Assembly: GCA_051747745.1 (NCBI GenBank)
Contig: JBNJGL010000002.1
Coordinates: 1 to 64,000 of the forward strand
Origin: QPJE01 sp051747745
GTDB lineage: Bacteria; Bacillota; Halanaerobiia; Halanaerobiales; Halanaerobiaceae
Length of the DNA: 64,000 nt
Reading direction: 5' to 3'
Both the position numbers and the translations under genes were made by a program. The notes beneath the pieces were generated by a model that was not told the origin of the DNA, did not search any database, and was given only the letters and a program-made list of their open reading frames with translations. Positions 52,070 through 59,555 of the stretch are shown here, piece by piece (positions within the stretch are counted from its first letter, which is position 1; every line of letters begins with the position of its first letter).

Positions 52070-52130
52070 AAGGTTAATTCTTCTGCCGTTATTATAAATT
52101 ATGACAGAGAGAATTAACCTCTGAATTGTT
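52070..52130 (+). terminator. Hairpin after fRMsr, possibly bidirectional
   Basis: AGGTTAATTCT pairs perfectly with AGAATTAACCT (loop of about 30 bases), then CTGAATTGTTTTTT. A second hairpin (GCCGC..GCGGC, near 52180-52204) lies before the end of the convergent GH65 gene. Confidence 0.6.
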
Positions 52131-52224
52131 TTTTCTGTTTTTTATGATTCTGCTGAATAAAAAACTGACTTTATTTTTTGCCGCTGCAGAAAAATGCGGC
52201 TGTTTTATATTGAACACAGGAGCA

Positions 52225-54516
52225 TTATCTGGCTTTTAAGGTAATATTCTTATTTTGTTTTACCAGTTTACTTTCCCCATAAATAAATATTTCTAATGCC
52301 TTTCCTTTTTCAAGTAAGAATTTAAGTTCTTTTTTTCCAATGTGAACTTTAATTCTTCTGTTTCTAAACATAATTTTAAAATTAAAAGAATGCCATTTTT
52401 CCGGCAAAAATGGTCTGAAGTGGATTTTATTATTTTTCACTTCAAAACCTGCAAAGCCTTTTACAATTGACATCCAGGTGCCGGCCATACTGGTTATATG
52501 CAGTCCTTCATCAGTATCATAATTGTAATTATCAAGATCCAGTCTGGAGGTCCTTAGATAAAGCTGATAGGCTTTTTCCCTATTTCCGATTTCTGCTGCA
52601 ATGATAGAATAGATACAGGGAGAGAGTGATGATTCGTGGACAGTTCTCGGTTCATAAAAATCAAAATGTTTTTTAATACTTTTAGTATCAAATTCATCTT
52701 TAAAATAATATATTCCCTGCAGAACATCTGCCTGTTTAATATATGGAGATCGCAAAATTCGATCCCAGGACCAGTTTTTATACAGTGGGAGATCTTTATC
52801 TTTCAGCTCTTCTGTAGTTTTTTGTTCTTTATCCAGATAACCATCCTGCTGGGCATAAATATTATATTCTTCCAGAAAGGGATAATACATCTTTTTTATA
52901 ATATCTTTCCACTTAATAAATTCATTTTTTTCAATTTCCAGTTTATTTACCCATTCTCTGTATTTCTCAGGATATTTATTTTTTATAAAATCTTTTGCTT
53001 CAAGCGTATATTTTAAAGTCCAGACAGCTATTTTATTTGTATACCAGTTATTGTTTATATTGTTTTCATATTCGTTTGGGCCTGTAACACCGAGAATCAT
53101 ATAACTGTCTTTTCTGGGATTATAATTTACTCTATCTGCCCAGAATCTGGATATTTCTATCAGCACTGGAAACCCAAAATCTTTTAAATATTCTCTATCA
53201 CCTGTATAATCTATGTAATCTTTTACTGCATGTGCAACAGCACCATTGCGGTGGATTTCTTCAAATGTAATTTCCCATTCATTGTGGCACTCCTCTCCAT
53301 TAATGGTTACCATAGGATAAAGGGCTCCTTTAAGGGCGAGTTTATTAGCATTTTCTACAGCTTTATCTAAATGCTGGAAGCGGTAGAGGAGAAGATTTTT
53401 ACTGACACTACTGCTGTGAGTTGCAAGGTAGAAAGGCAGACAGTATGCTTCTGTATCCCAGTAGGTTAATCCACCATATTTTTCACCTGTAAAACCTTTA
53501 GGACCGATATTTAGGCGTGGATCATGACCTGTATATGTTTGATTGAGCTGAAAAATATTAAATCGAATTCCCTGCTGTGCTTCTGAATCTCCATTGATCT
53601 CAATATCACTTTCCTGCCAGATATCTGCCCAGCTTCTTTTGTGTTCAGCAAAAAGTTTGTTATATCCTTTTTGAAGTGCTTCAGCAGATAATTTTACTGC
53701 CTTTTCTCTAACTTTATTTTTTTGATAGTCACGGCTTGTACAGACAGCAATGTATTTATTTAATATTATTTTTTTATTTCTGTCAGCAGTTAATGTAATT
53801 TTATTTCCGACAAATTTTTCTTTCTCAACTATATCCATAGAATAGGTTTCACTATTGATTTCCCAGTTCATAGAGGTAGAAACAAGAAAATTGGATTTTT
53901 TTGTTTCCATGTTCAAATAAGCTGATTTATTTGTGATTTCCTGTTCAATATTCCTCCAGAAAACATCACCGTAATTAGCATCTTCATTTTTCACATTACC
54001 ATCCAAATATGGTGTCAGCTGAATTTTTATCCCACTATCCAGTGATTTAATTTGATATGAAATAACAGCAAGTTCTTTTTCTTTTTGATGTAAAAATCTT
54101 TTTTCAACTATTTCTACTCTGCTGTCATCAGGCAGTATTAATGTAAATTCTCTCTTTAATAAACCTTCTTTCATTTTAAGAATTCTGCAGAAATCTGTAA
54201 ATCTGCATTTGTTTAAATCAACTTGTTGATCATTTATCGATACATCAATACCTATAAAATTAGCTGCATTGGCGATTTTAGCAAAATATTCTGGATATCC
54301 ATTTTTCCACCAGCCGACAACAGTTTTGTCAGGATAATAAACACCGGCAACATAGGTTCCCTGAAGGCTGTCACCACTATATTTTTCTGCAAAATTACCG
54401 CGAATACCCATATGACCATTAGCAAGACTCATAACACTTTCTGCTGTTCGATTATATTTTTTATCAAATCCATTTTCAATAATATTCCACTTATCAACTT
54501 CAAAATATTTTCTCAA
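52225..54516 (-). CDS. Glycoside hydrolase family 65 phosphorylase (maltose/trehalose/kojibiose type)
   Basis: A 763-residue GH65 enzyme, full length for the family. It has an N-terminal domain (NGHMGIRGNFAEKYSG near residue 32), the catalytic region near residue 385-435 with YWDTEAYCLPFYL, GALYPMVTINGEECHNEWEITFEEIHRNGA (seen as GEECHNEWE, where a glutamate is the general acid) and the C-terminal ESSLSPCIYSIIAAEIG segment. It phosphorolyses an alpha-glucoside to beta-glucose-1-phosphate; the substrate among maltose, trehalose, kojibiose or nigerose cannot be told. No beta-phosphoglucomutase gene is adjacent, unlike many GH65 loci. TTG start behind AGGTG. Confidence 0.88.
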   Translation of the reverse strand: MRKYFEVDKWNIIENGFDKKYNRTAESVMSLANGHMGIRGNFAEKYSGDSLQGTYVAGVYYPDKTVVGWWKNGYPEYFAKIANAANFIGIDVSINDQQVDLNKCRFTDFCRILKMKEGLLKREFTLILPDDSRVEIVEKRFLHQKEKELAVISYQIKSLDSGIKIQLTPYLDGNVKNEDANYGDVFWRNIEQEITNKSAYLNMETKKSNFLVSTSMNWEINSETYSMDIVEKEKFVGNKITLTADRNKKIILNKYIAVCTSRDYQKNKVREKAVKLSAEALQKGYNKLFAEHKRSWADIWQESDIEINGDSEAQQGIRFNIFQLNQTYTGHDPRLNIGPKGFTGEKYGGLTYWDTEAYCLPFYLATHSSSVSKNLLLYRFQHLDKAVENANKLALKGALYPMVTINGEECHNEWEITFEEIHRNGAVAHAVKDYIDYTGDREYLKDFGFPVLIEISRFWADRVNYNPRKDSYMILGVTGPNEYENNINNNWYTNKIAVWTLKYTLEAKDFIKNKYPEKYREWVNKLEIEKNEFIKWKDIIKKMYYPFLEEYNIYAQQDGYLDKEQKTTEELKDKDLPLYKNWSWDRILRSPYIKQADVLQGIYYFKDEFDTKSIKKHFDFYEPRTVHESSLSPCIYSIIAAEIGNREKAYQLYLRTSRLDLDNYNYDTDEGLHITSMAGTWMSIVKGFAGFEVKNNKIHFRPFLPEKWHSFNFKIMFRNRRIKVHIGKKELKFLLEKGKALEIFIYGESKLVKQNKNITLKAR

Positions 54517-54622
54517 ATATATTCACCTGCCTTATCTTAAAGTATAACAGATTATTGTTAGAATGATAACATCAAAATATCTATTATTTCAGCAGTTCAA
54601 AATTATTGTTAACTTTTCAAGA

Positions 54623-54650
54623 AGGATTTTAGATTTTAATATAGAATTTA
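54623..54650 (+). promoter_or_regulatory. Sigma-H-type promoter upstream of rubrerythrin
   Basis: AGGATTT at 54623-54629, 14 bases, GAATTTA at 54644-54650. It lies 46 bases before the sigma-A promoter of the same gene. Confidence 0.6.
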
Positions 54651-54695
54651 ATTAAAAAGAAAGAGTATTATTAGAGTTAACTTAAAGTTATAAAC

Positions 54696-54725
54696 TTGAC
54701 ATAGTAGTTCTGCTGATGCTATAAT
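54696..54725 (+). promoter_or_regulatory. Sigma-A promoter of rubrerythrin
   Basis: TTGACA at 54696-54701, 18 bases, TATAAT at 54720-54725. Confidence 0.8.
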
Positions 54726-54776
54726 TTTATTGCAAGTAATAATTATTATTAACAAGAAAATAAGGAGGTAATTTTT

Positions 54777-55334
54777 TTGGTAAAAAATGATATGACAGCT
54801 CAAAATCTTCGTTCTGCTTTTGGTGGAGAAAGTATGGCCTATCAGCGCTATAAAGTATGGGGGCGAAAAGCTGCAGAAGAAGGTTTTGAAAATGTAGCAC
54901 TTTTATTTGATGCAGTAGCTTATGCTGAAGAAGTTCATGCAGGCAATCATTTTGAGGCACATGATAATGTTGAAGGGGACTTTTTAGTTGCATCTGGTGG
55001 AGAATTTGGTTTAGGTACAACTTCGGAAAATCTTGAAGGCGCAATTGCAGGAGAAGAATTCGAAATAGTACAGATGTACCCTACATACAGCCTTGTAGCA
55101 AAAGAACAGGGCGAAAATGCTGCAGTTCGTTCTTTTCATTATTCACTTGAGGCCGAGCAGATTCATGCAAAGCTTTTTAGAGATGCAAAAGAATCTGTAG
55201 ATAATGGTCAAGATATTGATCTTGAATATGTTTCAATCTGTGAGGTATGCGGCCACACTGTTGTGGATGGTATACCTGAAAAATGTCCGGTATGTGGTGA
55301 ACCTACAGAAAAATTCCGTAAATTTACAAAGTAA
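54777..55334 (+). CDS. rbr: Rubrerythrin
   Basis: A 185-residue peroxide reductase. The four-helix diiron domain has AFGGESMAYQRYKVW near residue 14, AYAEEVHAGNHFE near residue 49, and the second pair EGAIAGEEFE near residue 88 and SLEAEQIHAKLF near residue 124. A C-terminal rubredoxin-type centre, CEVCGHTV..CPVCGEPTEKF, follows near residue 155. It protects the anaerobe from hydrogen peroxide. TTG start behind AAGGAGGT. Superoxide reductase follows, making a joint oxygen-defence unit. Confidence 0.93.
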   Translation: MVKNDMTAQNLRSAFGGESMAYQRYKVWGRKAAEEGFENVALLFDAVAYAEEVHAGNHFEAHDNVEGDFLVASGGEFGLGTTSENLEGAIAGEEFEIVQMYPTYSLVAKEQGENAAVRSFHYSLEAEQIHAKLFRDAKESVDNGQDIDLEYVSICEVCGHTVVDGIPEKCPVCGEPTEKFRKFTK

Positions 55335-55372
55335 ATAAATTTAGTAATGATGAATTTTAATATAGTTTAAAT

Positions 55373-55399
55373 TATAGAAAAGATCAAATCTTTTCTATA
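55373..55399 (+). other. Perfect intercistronic hairpin
   Basis: TATAGAAAAGAT and ATCTTTTCTATA pair perfectly around CAA. There is no T-run afterwards, so it is more likely an mRNA stabiliser or partial pause site between rubrerythrin and superoxide reductase than a terminator. Confidence 0.6.
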
Positions 55400-55432
55400 G
55401 TTAAATATAATCTAAAAGGAGGAATTTAGAAG

Positions 55433-55789
55433 ATGGGTTATTATGATCTCAAAAAGCTGGAAAACACTGGGGAAGATAAGACTGCACTGGAGAAAAAGCA
55501 TGTTCCTTATATTCAATGTCCGGATGAAGTTAAAAAAGGTGAGTATTTTGAAGTAAAGGTTACTTTTGGTAAGGAAATCACTCATCCAATGGGACCAGAT
55601 CACTATATTCAGTATTTTGATCTCTATGCAAATTATGCAAGCCTGGCTCGAGTAGATTTTACTCCTGACATGAAAGCAGAAGCTACACTAAATCTTAAAT
55701 TAGAAGAATCATGTGATTTAAATGTATATGTTTTCTGTAATCTTCATGGTCACTGGGAAGGTTCAAAGTCAATTAAAGTTGTAGAGTAA
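55433..55789 (+). CDS. Superoxide reductase (neelaredoxin type, one iron)
   Basis: A 118-residue class II superoxide reductase. The iron ligands are visible: histidine in KKHVPYIQCP near residue 23, histidines in EITHPMGPDHYIQ near residues 50-56, and cysteine and histidine in FCNLHGHWEG near residue 105. The N-terminal desulforedoxin domain of class I enzymes is absent. It reduces superoxide to hydrogen peroxide, which rubrerythrin then removes. ATG follows AAAGGAGG. Confidence 0.93.
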   Translation: MGYYDLKKLENTGEDKTALEKKHVPYIQCPDEVKKGEYFEVKVTFGKEITHPMGPDHYIQYFDLYANYASLARVDFTPDMKAEATLNLKLEESCDLNVYVFCNLHGHWEGSKSIKVVE

Positions 55790-55823
55790 GTAATAAATTT
55801 CATATAAAAATAAGTATTTAACT

Positions 55824-55848
55824 GCCGCCCTTGTGGGCGGCTTTTTTT
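55824..55848 (+). terminator. Intrinsic terminator after superoxide reductase
   Basis: Perfect GCCGCCC / GGGCGGC stem (55824-55830 with 55835-55841), loop TTGT, then seven Ts. Confidence 0.92.
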
Positions 55849-55925
55849 ATTTCAGATAAATTTTGTGCTCTGCTGTGAAGAATATTTTGAGTGAAATATA
55901 AAAATTAAAATTTCTGCAAAAAGTG

Positions 55926-55954
55926 TTTACAAAAATAATTAAATCTGCTATAAT
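55926..55954 (+). promoter_or_regulatory. Sigma-A promoter of psuK
   Basis: TTTACA at 55926-55931, 17 bases, TATAAT at 55949-55954. Confidence 0.75.
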
Positions 55955-55997
55955 AAAATTAAATAAAAATTTAACTATCTAAATAAATATTTAAAAA

Positions 55998-57146
55998 ATG
56001 GAGGTGCTGGCAATAGAAAAACTAACTGAACGCGAAAAAGATGTTCTGGAAATAATCAAAAATGATGTGACAATAAGTAGAGAAGAAATTGCAGATAAAC
56101 TTTCAATTTCCGAATCAGCTGTAGGTACCTATATTCATCATTTGAGTACAAAAGGATATCTTTTGGGCAGAGGTTATATAACTGCTCCCGAGAAAAAAGT
56201 TGTAGTTGTTGGTGGAGCTAATCTGGATATTAAGGGATATAGTCCGAATTATATTAAAGGTAGTTCCAGTCCTGGTTGGGTAAAAGAAAGTTCCGGAGGA
56301 GTGGGGCGCAATATAGCAGAAGATCTGGCTCTTTTAGGGCAGGATATAGTTCTGCTGACAGCAGTGAGCAGTGATCATTTTGGCGAAAAAATAAAAGAAG
56401 AAACAGAATATGCAGGAGTGGATATATCACATATTAAAACCACTTCATCTCAATCATACAAAACAGGATTATATATTGCTCATCTTGATCAGAAGGGGGA
56501 TCTGATTGGAGCTGTAAATGATATGAGAATTTTAGATGAAATTAACAGTGATTATTTGAATGAAAAAAGAAAGATTATAGAAAATTCATCTATGCTGATA
56601 TTTGACACAAATCTGAGGGAAGGTCCTCTTAAATATCTTCTTAATTTGATTAAAGAGAAAAAGATGATAAAAATAGCCGATACAGTTTCAGTGGAAAAAG
56701 CCCTAAAACTTAAAGGACAGGTAGAGACACTTGATTATCTGCGCGGAAATTTAGATGAGGTTGAAGTTGTACTCGGCATTGTAAAAATGGAAGAATCCGA
56801 AGAAGCACATAAATTAACTGTCGAGGAAAGAATGGAAAGGATAAAAAAATATTATGCTGAACATAAGAACTTACCAGAAATGATTATCAGTTCAGGTAAA
56901 AATGGTGCTTACTATTTAAGTGGTACCGGCGAAAAAACAGTTCTGAAGCACTTTAAAGCTGCTGTAATAAAGAGTGAAGATATTGTGGAAACTACTGGTG
57001 CAGGAGATGCCCTTACAGCAGGTTTTGCAGCCGGACTTATGAATAAGTATTCTGTTGAAAGTGCAATAGAATTGGGAATTAATGCATCAGCTCTAACAGT
57101 AAAAACAGAACTTACATGCAGCCCTGCTCTTGCAAAATTAATATAA
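55998..57146 (+). CDS. psuK: Pseudouridine kinase-type PfkB enzyme with N-terminal winged helix
   Basis: About 382 residues. Residues 6-60 are a winged helix (LTEREKDVLEII, SREEIADKLSISESAV), and the rest is a PfkB sugar kinase: VVVVGGANLDIKGYS near residue 69, SGGVGRNIAEDLALLG near residue 100 and ETTGAGDALTAGFAAGL near residue 333 with the catalytic aspartate. This layout is that of YeiC/PsuK-type kinases. With psuG downstream it should phosphorylate pseudouridine. The ATG at 55998 lies in or before the GGAGGTG at 56000-56006, which is poorly placed for it but perfectly placed for an ATA at 56013 (8-base spacer). Confidence 0.82.
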   Translation: MEVLAIEKLTEREKDVLEIIKNDVTISREEIADKLSISESAVGTYIHHLSTKGYLLGRGYITAPEKKVVVVGGANLDIKGYSPNYIKGSSSPGWVKESSGGVGRNIAEDLALLGQDIVLLTAVSSDHFGEKIKEETEYAGVDISHIKTTSSQSYKTGLYIAHLDQKGDLIGAVNDMRILDEINSDYLNEKRKIIENSSMLIFDTNLREGPLKYLLNLIKEKKMIKIADTVSVEKALKLKGQVETLDYLRGNLDEVEVVLGIVKMEESEEAHKLTVEERMERIKKYYAEHKNLPEMIISSGKNGAYYLSGTGEKTVLKHFKAAVIKSEDIVETTGAGDALTAGFAAGLMNKYSVESAIELGINASALTVKTELTCSPALAKLI

Positions 57147-57173
57147 ATAAAATCATATTAAGAGCAGATAAAG

Positions 57174-57231
57174 TGTGATAGAAATTATAGTCTGCTAGCA
57201 AACCTTGTGGGCTTGCCCTGAGGAGGGTCAA
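57174..57231 (+). repeat. 58-nt repeated leader element, copy B
   Basis: 54 of 58 bases match positions 29092-29149. It lies between psuK and psuG, with a GGGCTTGCCC hairpin followed by AGGAGGGTCAA. An ATG 11 bases later opens only a 10-codon frame. The last part (GCCCTGAGGAG, then AAAAAC) recurs just before the 61061 gene. Confidence 0.75.
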
Positions 57232-57295
57232 AAACATTAATGTTTAAAAAACTATTTTATTTGACGGAATGAAATTATAAAAGGGAGGTAAGATA

Positions 57296-58222
57296 ATGAA
57301 AAATTTAGAAAAGTATCTGGAAATTAAAGATGATGTGAAACAGGCTCTGCAGGAAGGAAAAGCTGTAGTAGCACTGGAATCAACGATTATAGCACATGGA
57401 ATGCCCTATCCTCAGAATATAGAGACAGCATTAGAAATTGAAGATATAATTAGAGAAAATGGTGCAGTGCCTGCAACAATCGGAATTATTGATGGGAAAA
57501 TAAAGGTTGGTCTAACTGAAGATGAAGTTAAATTTCTAGGTGAATCTAATGAAGTTGTTAAAGTCAGCCGCCGCGATTTACCGGTAGTTCTAGCCGAAAA
57601 GAAGCACGGAGCTACTACTGTTGCCGGAACTATGATTGCAGCTGATTTAGCCGGAATTAAAATTTTTGTGACCGGGGGAATCGGTGGAGTGCACCGTGGA
57701 GCAGAAAAAAGTTTTGATATTTCTGCTGATTTAGAAGAACTCAAAATGACATCTGTTGCTGTTATTGCTGCCGGTGCTAAGTCTATTCTTGACCTGGGAT
57801 TAACTCTGGAAAAGCTGGAAACTTTTGGAGTACCTGTGCTTGGATATCAGACTGAAGAACTGCCTGCCTTTTACAGCCGACACAGTGGGTATAAATGTGA
57901 CTACAGAGTAGAAAACCCTGAACACACAGCAGATATTCTCAGGGCGAAATGGGATCTCAATCTGGAAGGCGGAGTTTTGATAGCCAATCCAGTGCCAGAA
58001 AAAGAAGAAATAGAGTATTCGGTGATTAATAAAAAAATTGAACAGGCTTTAGCTGAGGCTGAAGACAGGGATATTAGTGGTAAAGAGCTGACACCGTTCC
58101 TGCTTGATAGAATAAAAGAAATAACTGACGGCAGAAGTTTAGAAACAAATATTGCACTGGTCAGAAATAATGCGGAAGTGGGAGCCAGAATAGCGGCTGC
58201 TTTTGCAGAAAATAAAATATAA
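57296..58222 (+). CDS. psuG: Pseudouridine-5'-phosphate glycosidase
   Basis: A 308-residue PsuG. Motifs: VALESTIIAHGMPYPQN near residue 24, RRDLPVVLAEKKHGATTVAGTM near residue 95 (seen as KKHGATTVAGTM), IFVTGGIGGVHRGAE near residue 122 and the lysine in AAGAKSILDLGLTLE near residue 160. The enzyme splits pseudouridine-5'-phosphate into uracil and ribose-5-phosphate. With psuK upstream the pathway of pseudouridine catabolism is complete. Start ATG behind GGGAGGT. Confidence 0.93.
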   Translation: MKNLEKYLEIKDDVKQALQEGKAVVALESTIIAHGMPYPQNIETALEIEDIIRENGAVPATIGIIDGKIKVGLTEDEVKFLGESNEVVKVSRRDLPVVLAEKKHGATTVAGTMIAADLAGIKIFVTGGIGGVHRGAEKSFDISADLEELKMTSVAVIAAGAKSILDLGLTLEKLETFGVPVLGYQTEELPAFYSRHSGYKCDYRVENPEHTADILRAKWDLNLEGGVLIANPVPEKEEIEYSVINKKIEQALAEAEDRDISGKELTPFLLDRIKEITDGRSLETNIALVRNNAEVGARIAAAFAENKI

Positions 58223-58228
58223 AATAAA

Positions 58229-58276
58229 AAAAGTGTCAGCCATCTATAAAAATATAGTTGGCCGGCACTTTGTTTT
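58229..58276. terminator. Bidirectional terminator between psuG and the permease pair
   Basis: AAAGTG-T-C..GCCA pairs with TGGC..GGCACTTT across an AT-rich loop, flanked by A-run and T-run on the two sides; it can serve both converging genes. Confidence 0.75.
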
Positions 58277-58815
58277 TATTCTACTTCTGGAATTTCATAA
58301 TTGATTTTGTTGAAAAATTTGCCCAGGATAATTGAACTGATAATTACCAGAGGTAGTGAAACAATTATTCGGACTGCTGTAAACTTAATACCGAGAATAG
58401 AAGCTTCCATAATGCTCATCGGTATCATAACAAGGGAAGCTGCAGTAACATAGGTAAATATAGAAGAATAGTTAGCTCCCTTATGGTAAAGAGTGTTTGC
58501 AACGGGAAATGCTACAAAAGTTCCTCCCACTGTAGTGGCGGCAAGAAGTATAGCGTAAATGTACTTTTTAAAACCAGAGCTGCTGCCAAAATTTTTTTCT
58601 ATTGTTTCTCTGCTTACCCAAACATCAAATAGACCTATCAGTACAAATGCAGGTGGCAGAATTTTTATCATGTCTTTAGCAAATATCATAAAGTTTTTGC
58701 CCATTCTATTTCCCAGTTCAAAATCAAATAAACTTGAGATGACAAGAAAAGAAATAAATAAAATAAATATATAATAATTTGTCCTTCTTTTTTTCTTTTT
58801 TTTATTGTTTTTCAT
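58276..58815 (-). CDS. Half-size permease (YraQ/ArsP-like), C-terminal-type partner
   Basis: A 179-residue protein with a lysine/arginine-rich start and four or five membrane segments. It has VALPPAFVLIGLFDVWVSRE-like features (ILPPAFVLIGLFDVW near residue 52) and GGTFVAFPVANTLYHKGA near residue 98 (seen as GTFVAFPVANTL), typical of the PF03773 permease family in which metal or metalloid exporters such as ArsP occur. It begins right after its partner's stop (TAAATG). The two half-size genes replace the usual single permease of about 300 residues. Confidence 0.7.
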   Translation of the reverse strand: MKNNKKKKKRRTNYYIFILFISFLVISSLFDFELGNRMGKNFMIFAKDMIKILPPAFVLIGLFDVWVSRETIEKNFGSSSGFKKYIYAILLAATTVGGTFVAFPVANTLYHKGANYSSIFTYVTAASLVMIPMSIMEASILGIKFTAVRIIVSLPLVIISSIILGKFFNKINYEIPEVE

Positions 58816-59295
58816 TTAAAACACCTCTCCATAAAAAAATCCAGCTGAGACGGCAATAAGTGCTGCAATAATAAAGCCAGCAATATTTCGCCAGATTGTA
58901 GCTTTAATACCGAAATATTCCTTTTCTACAGGATAAGTTGCAATTCCAACCAGCATTAAAGTTGTAATAAATGCAGCTACTACCATATAATCTACACCCT
59001 TCGATACCAGTATTCCTGCCAGTGGATAGGCAATAAATCCAGGCATCATTGTAATTGATCCAATGATCAGCCCAAGTATTAAACCTATTAGAGGAGTTTG
59101 ACCGCTCAGGTAATTTACTATAAATTTATCCGAAATAAGCAGTATAAAAGACAGTATAATTAGAAGTTTTAAGTAAGTGCCAAGTATTTTATTAAATTTC
59201 TTCCATCCTATTTTCATTCCTTTAATTGTTTTTTCTCTATCAGCAATAAATGATATACCGGCTGCTGCCAGAGCAATATAATATAATGTGTACAT
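58816..59295 (-). CDS. Half-size permease (YraQ/ArsP-like), N-terminal-type partner
   Basis: A 159-residue protein with four or five membrane segments. Segments MMPGFIAYPLAGILVSKG near residue 84 and GIATYPVEKEYFG near residue 117 match the same permease family. Transcribed with the 58276-58815 gene. A palindrome of the CsoR/CstR/RcnR type lies immediately before its AAAGGAGG ribosome site, which suggests control by metal or by sulfur species. No such regulator gene is in this window. Confidence 0.7.
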   Translation of the reverse strand: MYTLYYIALAAAGISFIADREKTIKGMKIGWKKFNKILGTYLKLLIILSFILLISDKFIVNYLSGQTPLIGLILGLIIGSITMMPGFIAYPLAGILVSKGVDYMVVAAFITTLMLVGIATYPVEKEYFGIKATIWRNIAGFIIAALIAVSAGFFYGEVF

Positions 59296-59310
59296 TTTTC
59301 AGCCTCCTTT

Positions 59311-59327
59311 ATACCCCTTATGGGTAT
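59311..59327 (-). promoter_or_regulatory. CsoR/CstR/RcnR-type operator
   Basis: ATACCC, five bases, GGGTAT, an inverted repeat resembling DUF156-family (CsoR, CstR, RcnR) binding sites of the ATACCCC..GGGGTAT kind. It lies between the putative promoter region and the ribosome site of the split permease operon. Confidence 0.6.
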
Positions 59328-59555
59328 CTTATTAATTATCATATGTTTATTACAGTAAATTTAAAGTTAAACAGTTTACATATATACGTAAATTTTTCAT
59401 TTTTACAATTAAGTGATATAATAAATAATCAAAGTGGTAATTATATTGAACGGAAATATATTTTTTAACTGTATTCAGACTGAGTACGAATCTTGCAAAT
59501 GATCTGGTAAGAATATATACTTGTTGTAGGATTAAGGATAAGGAGGCTGATAAAA

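Noticed and set aside
52636..53016. Frame of 126 codons opposite the GH65 gene
   Set aside because: Phenylalanine/isoleucine-rich shadow of the GH65 reading frame; the sense gene is clearly conserved.
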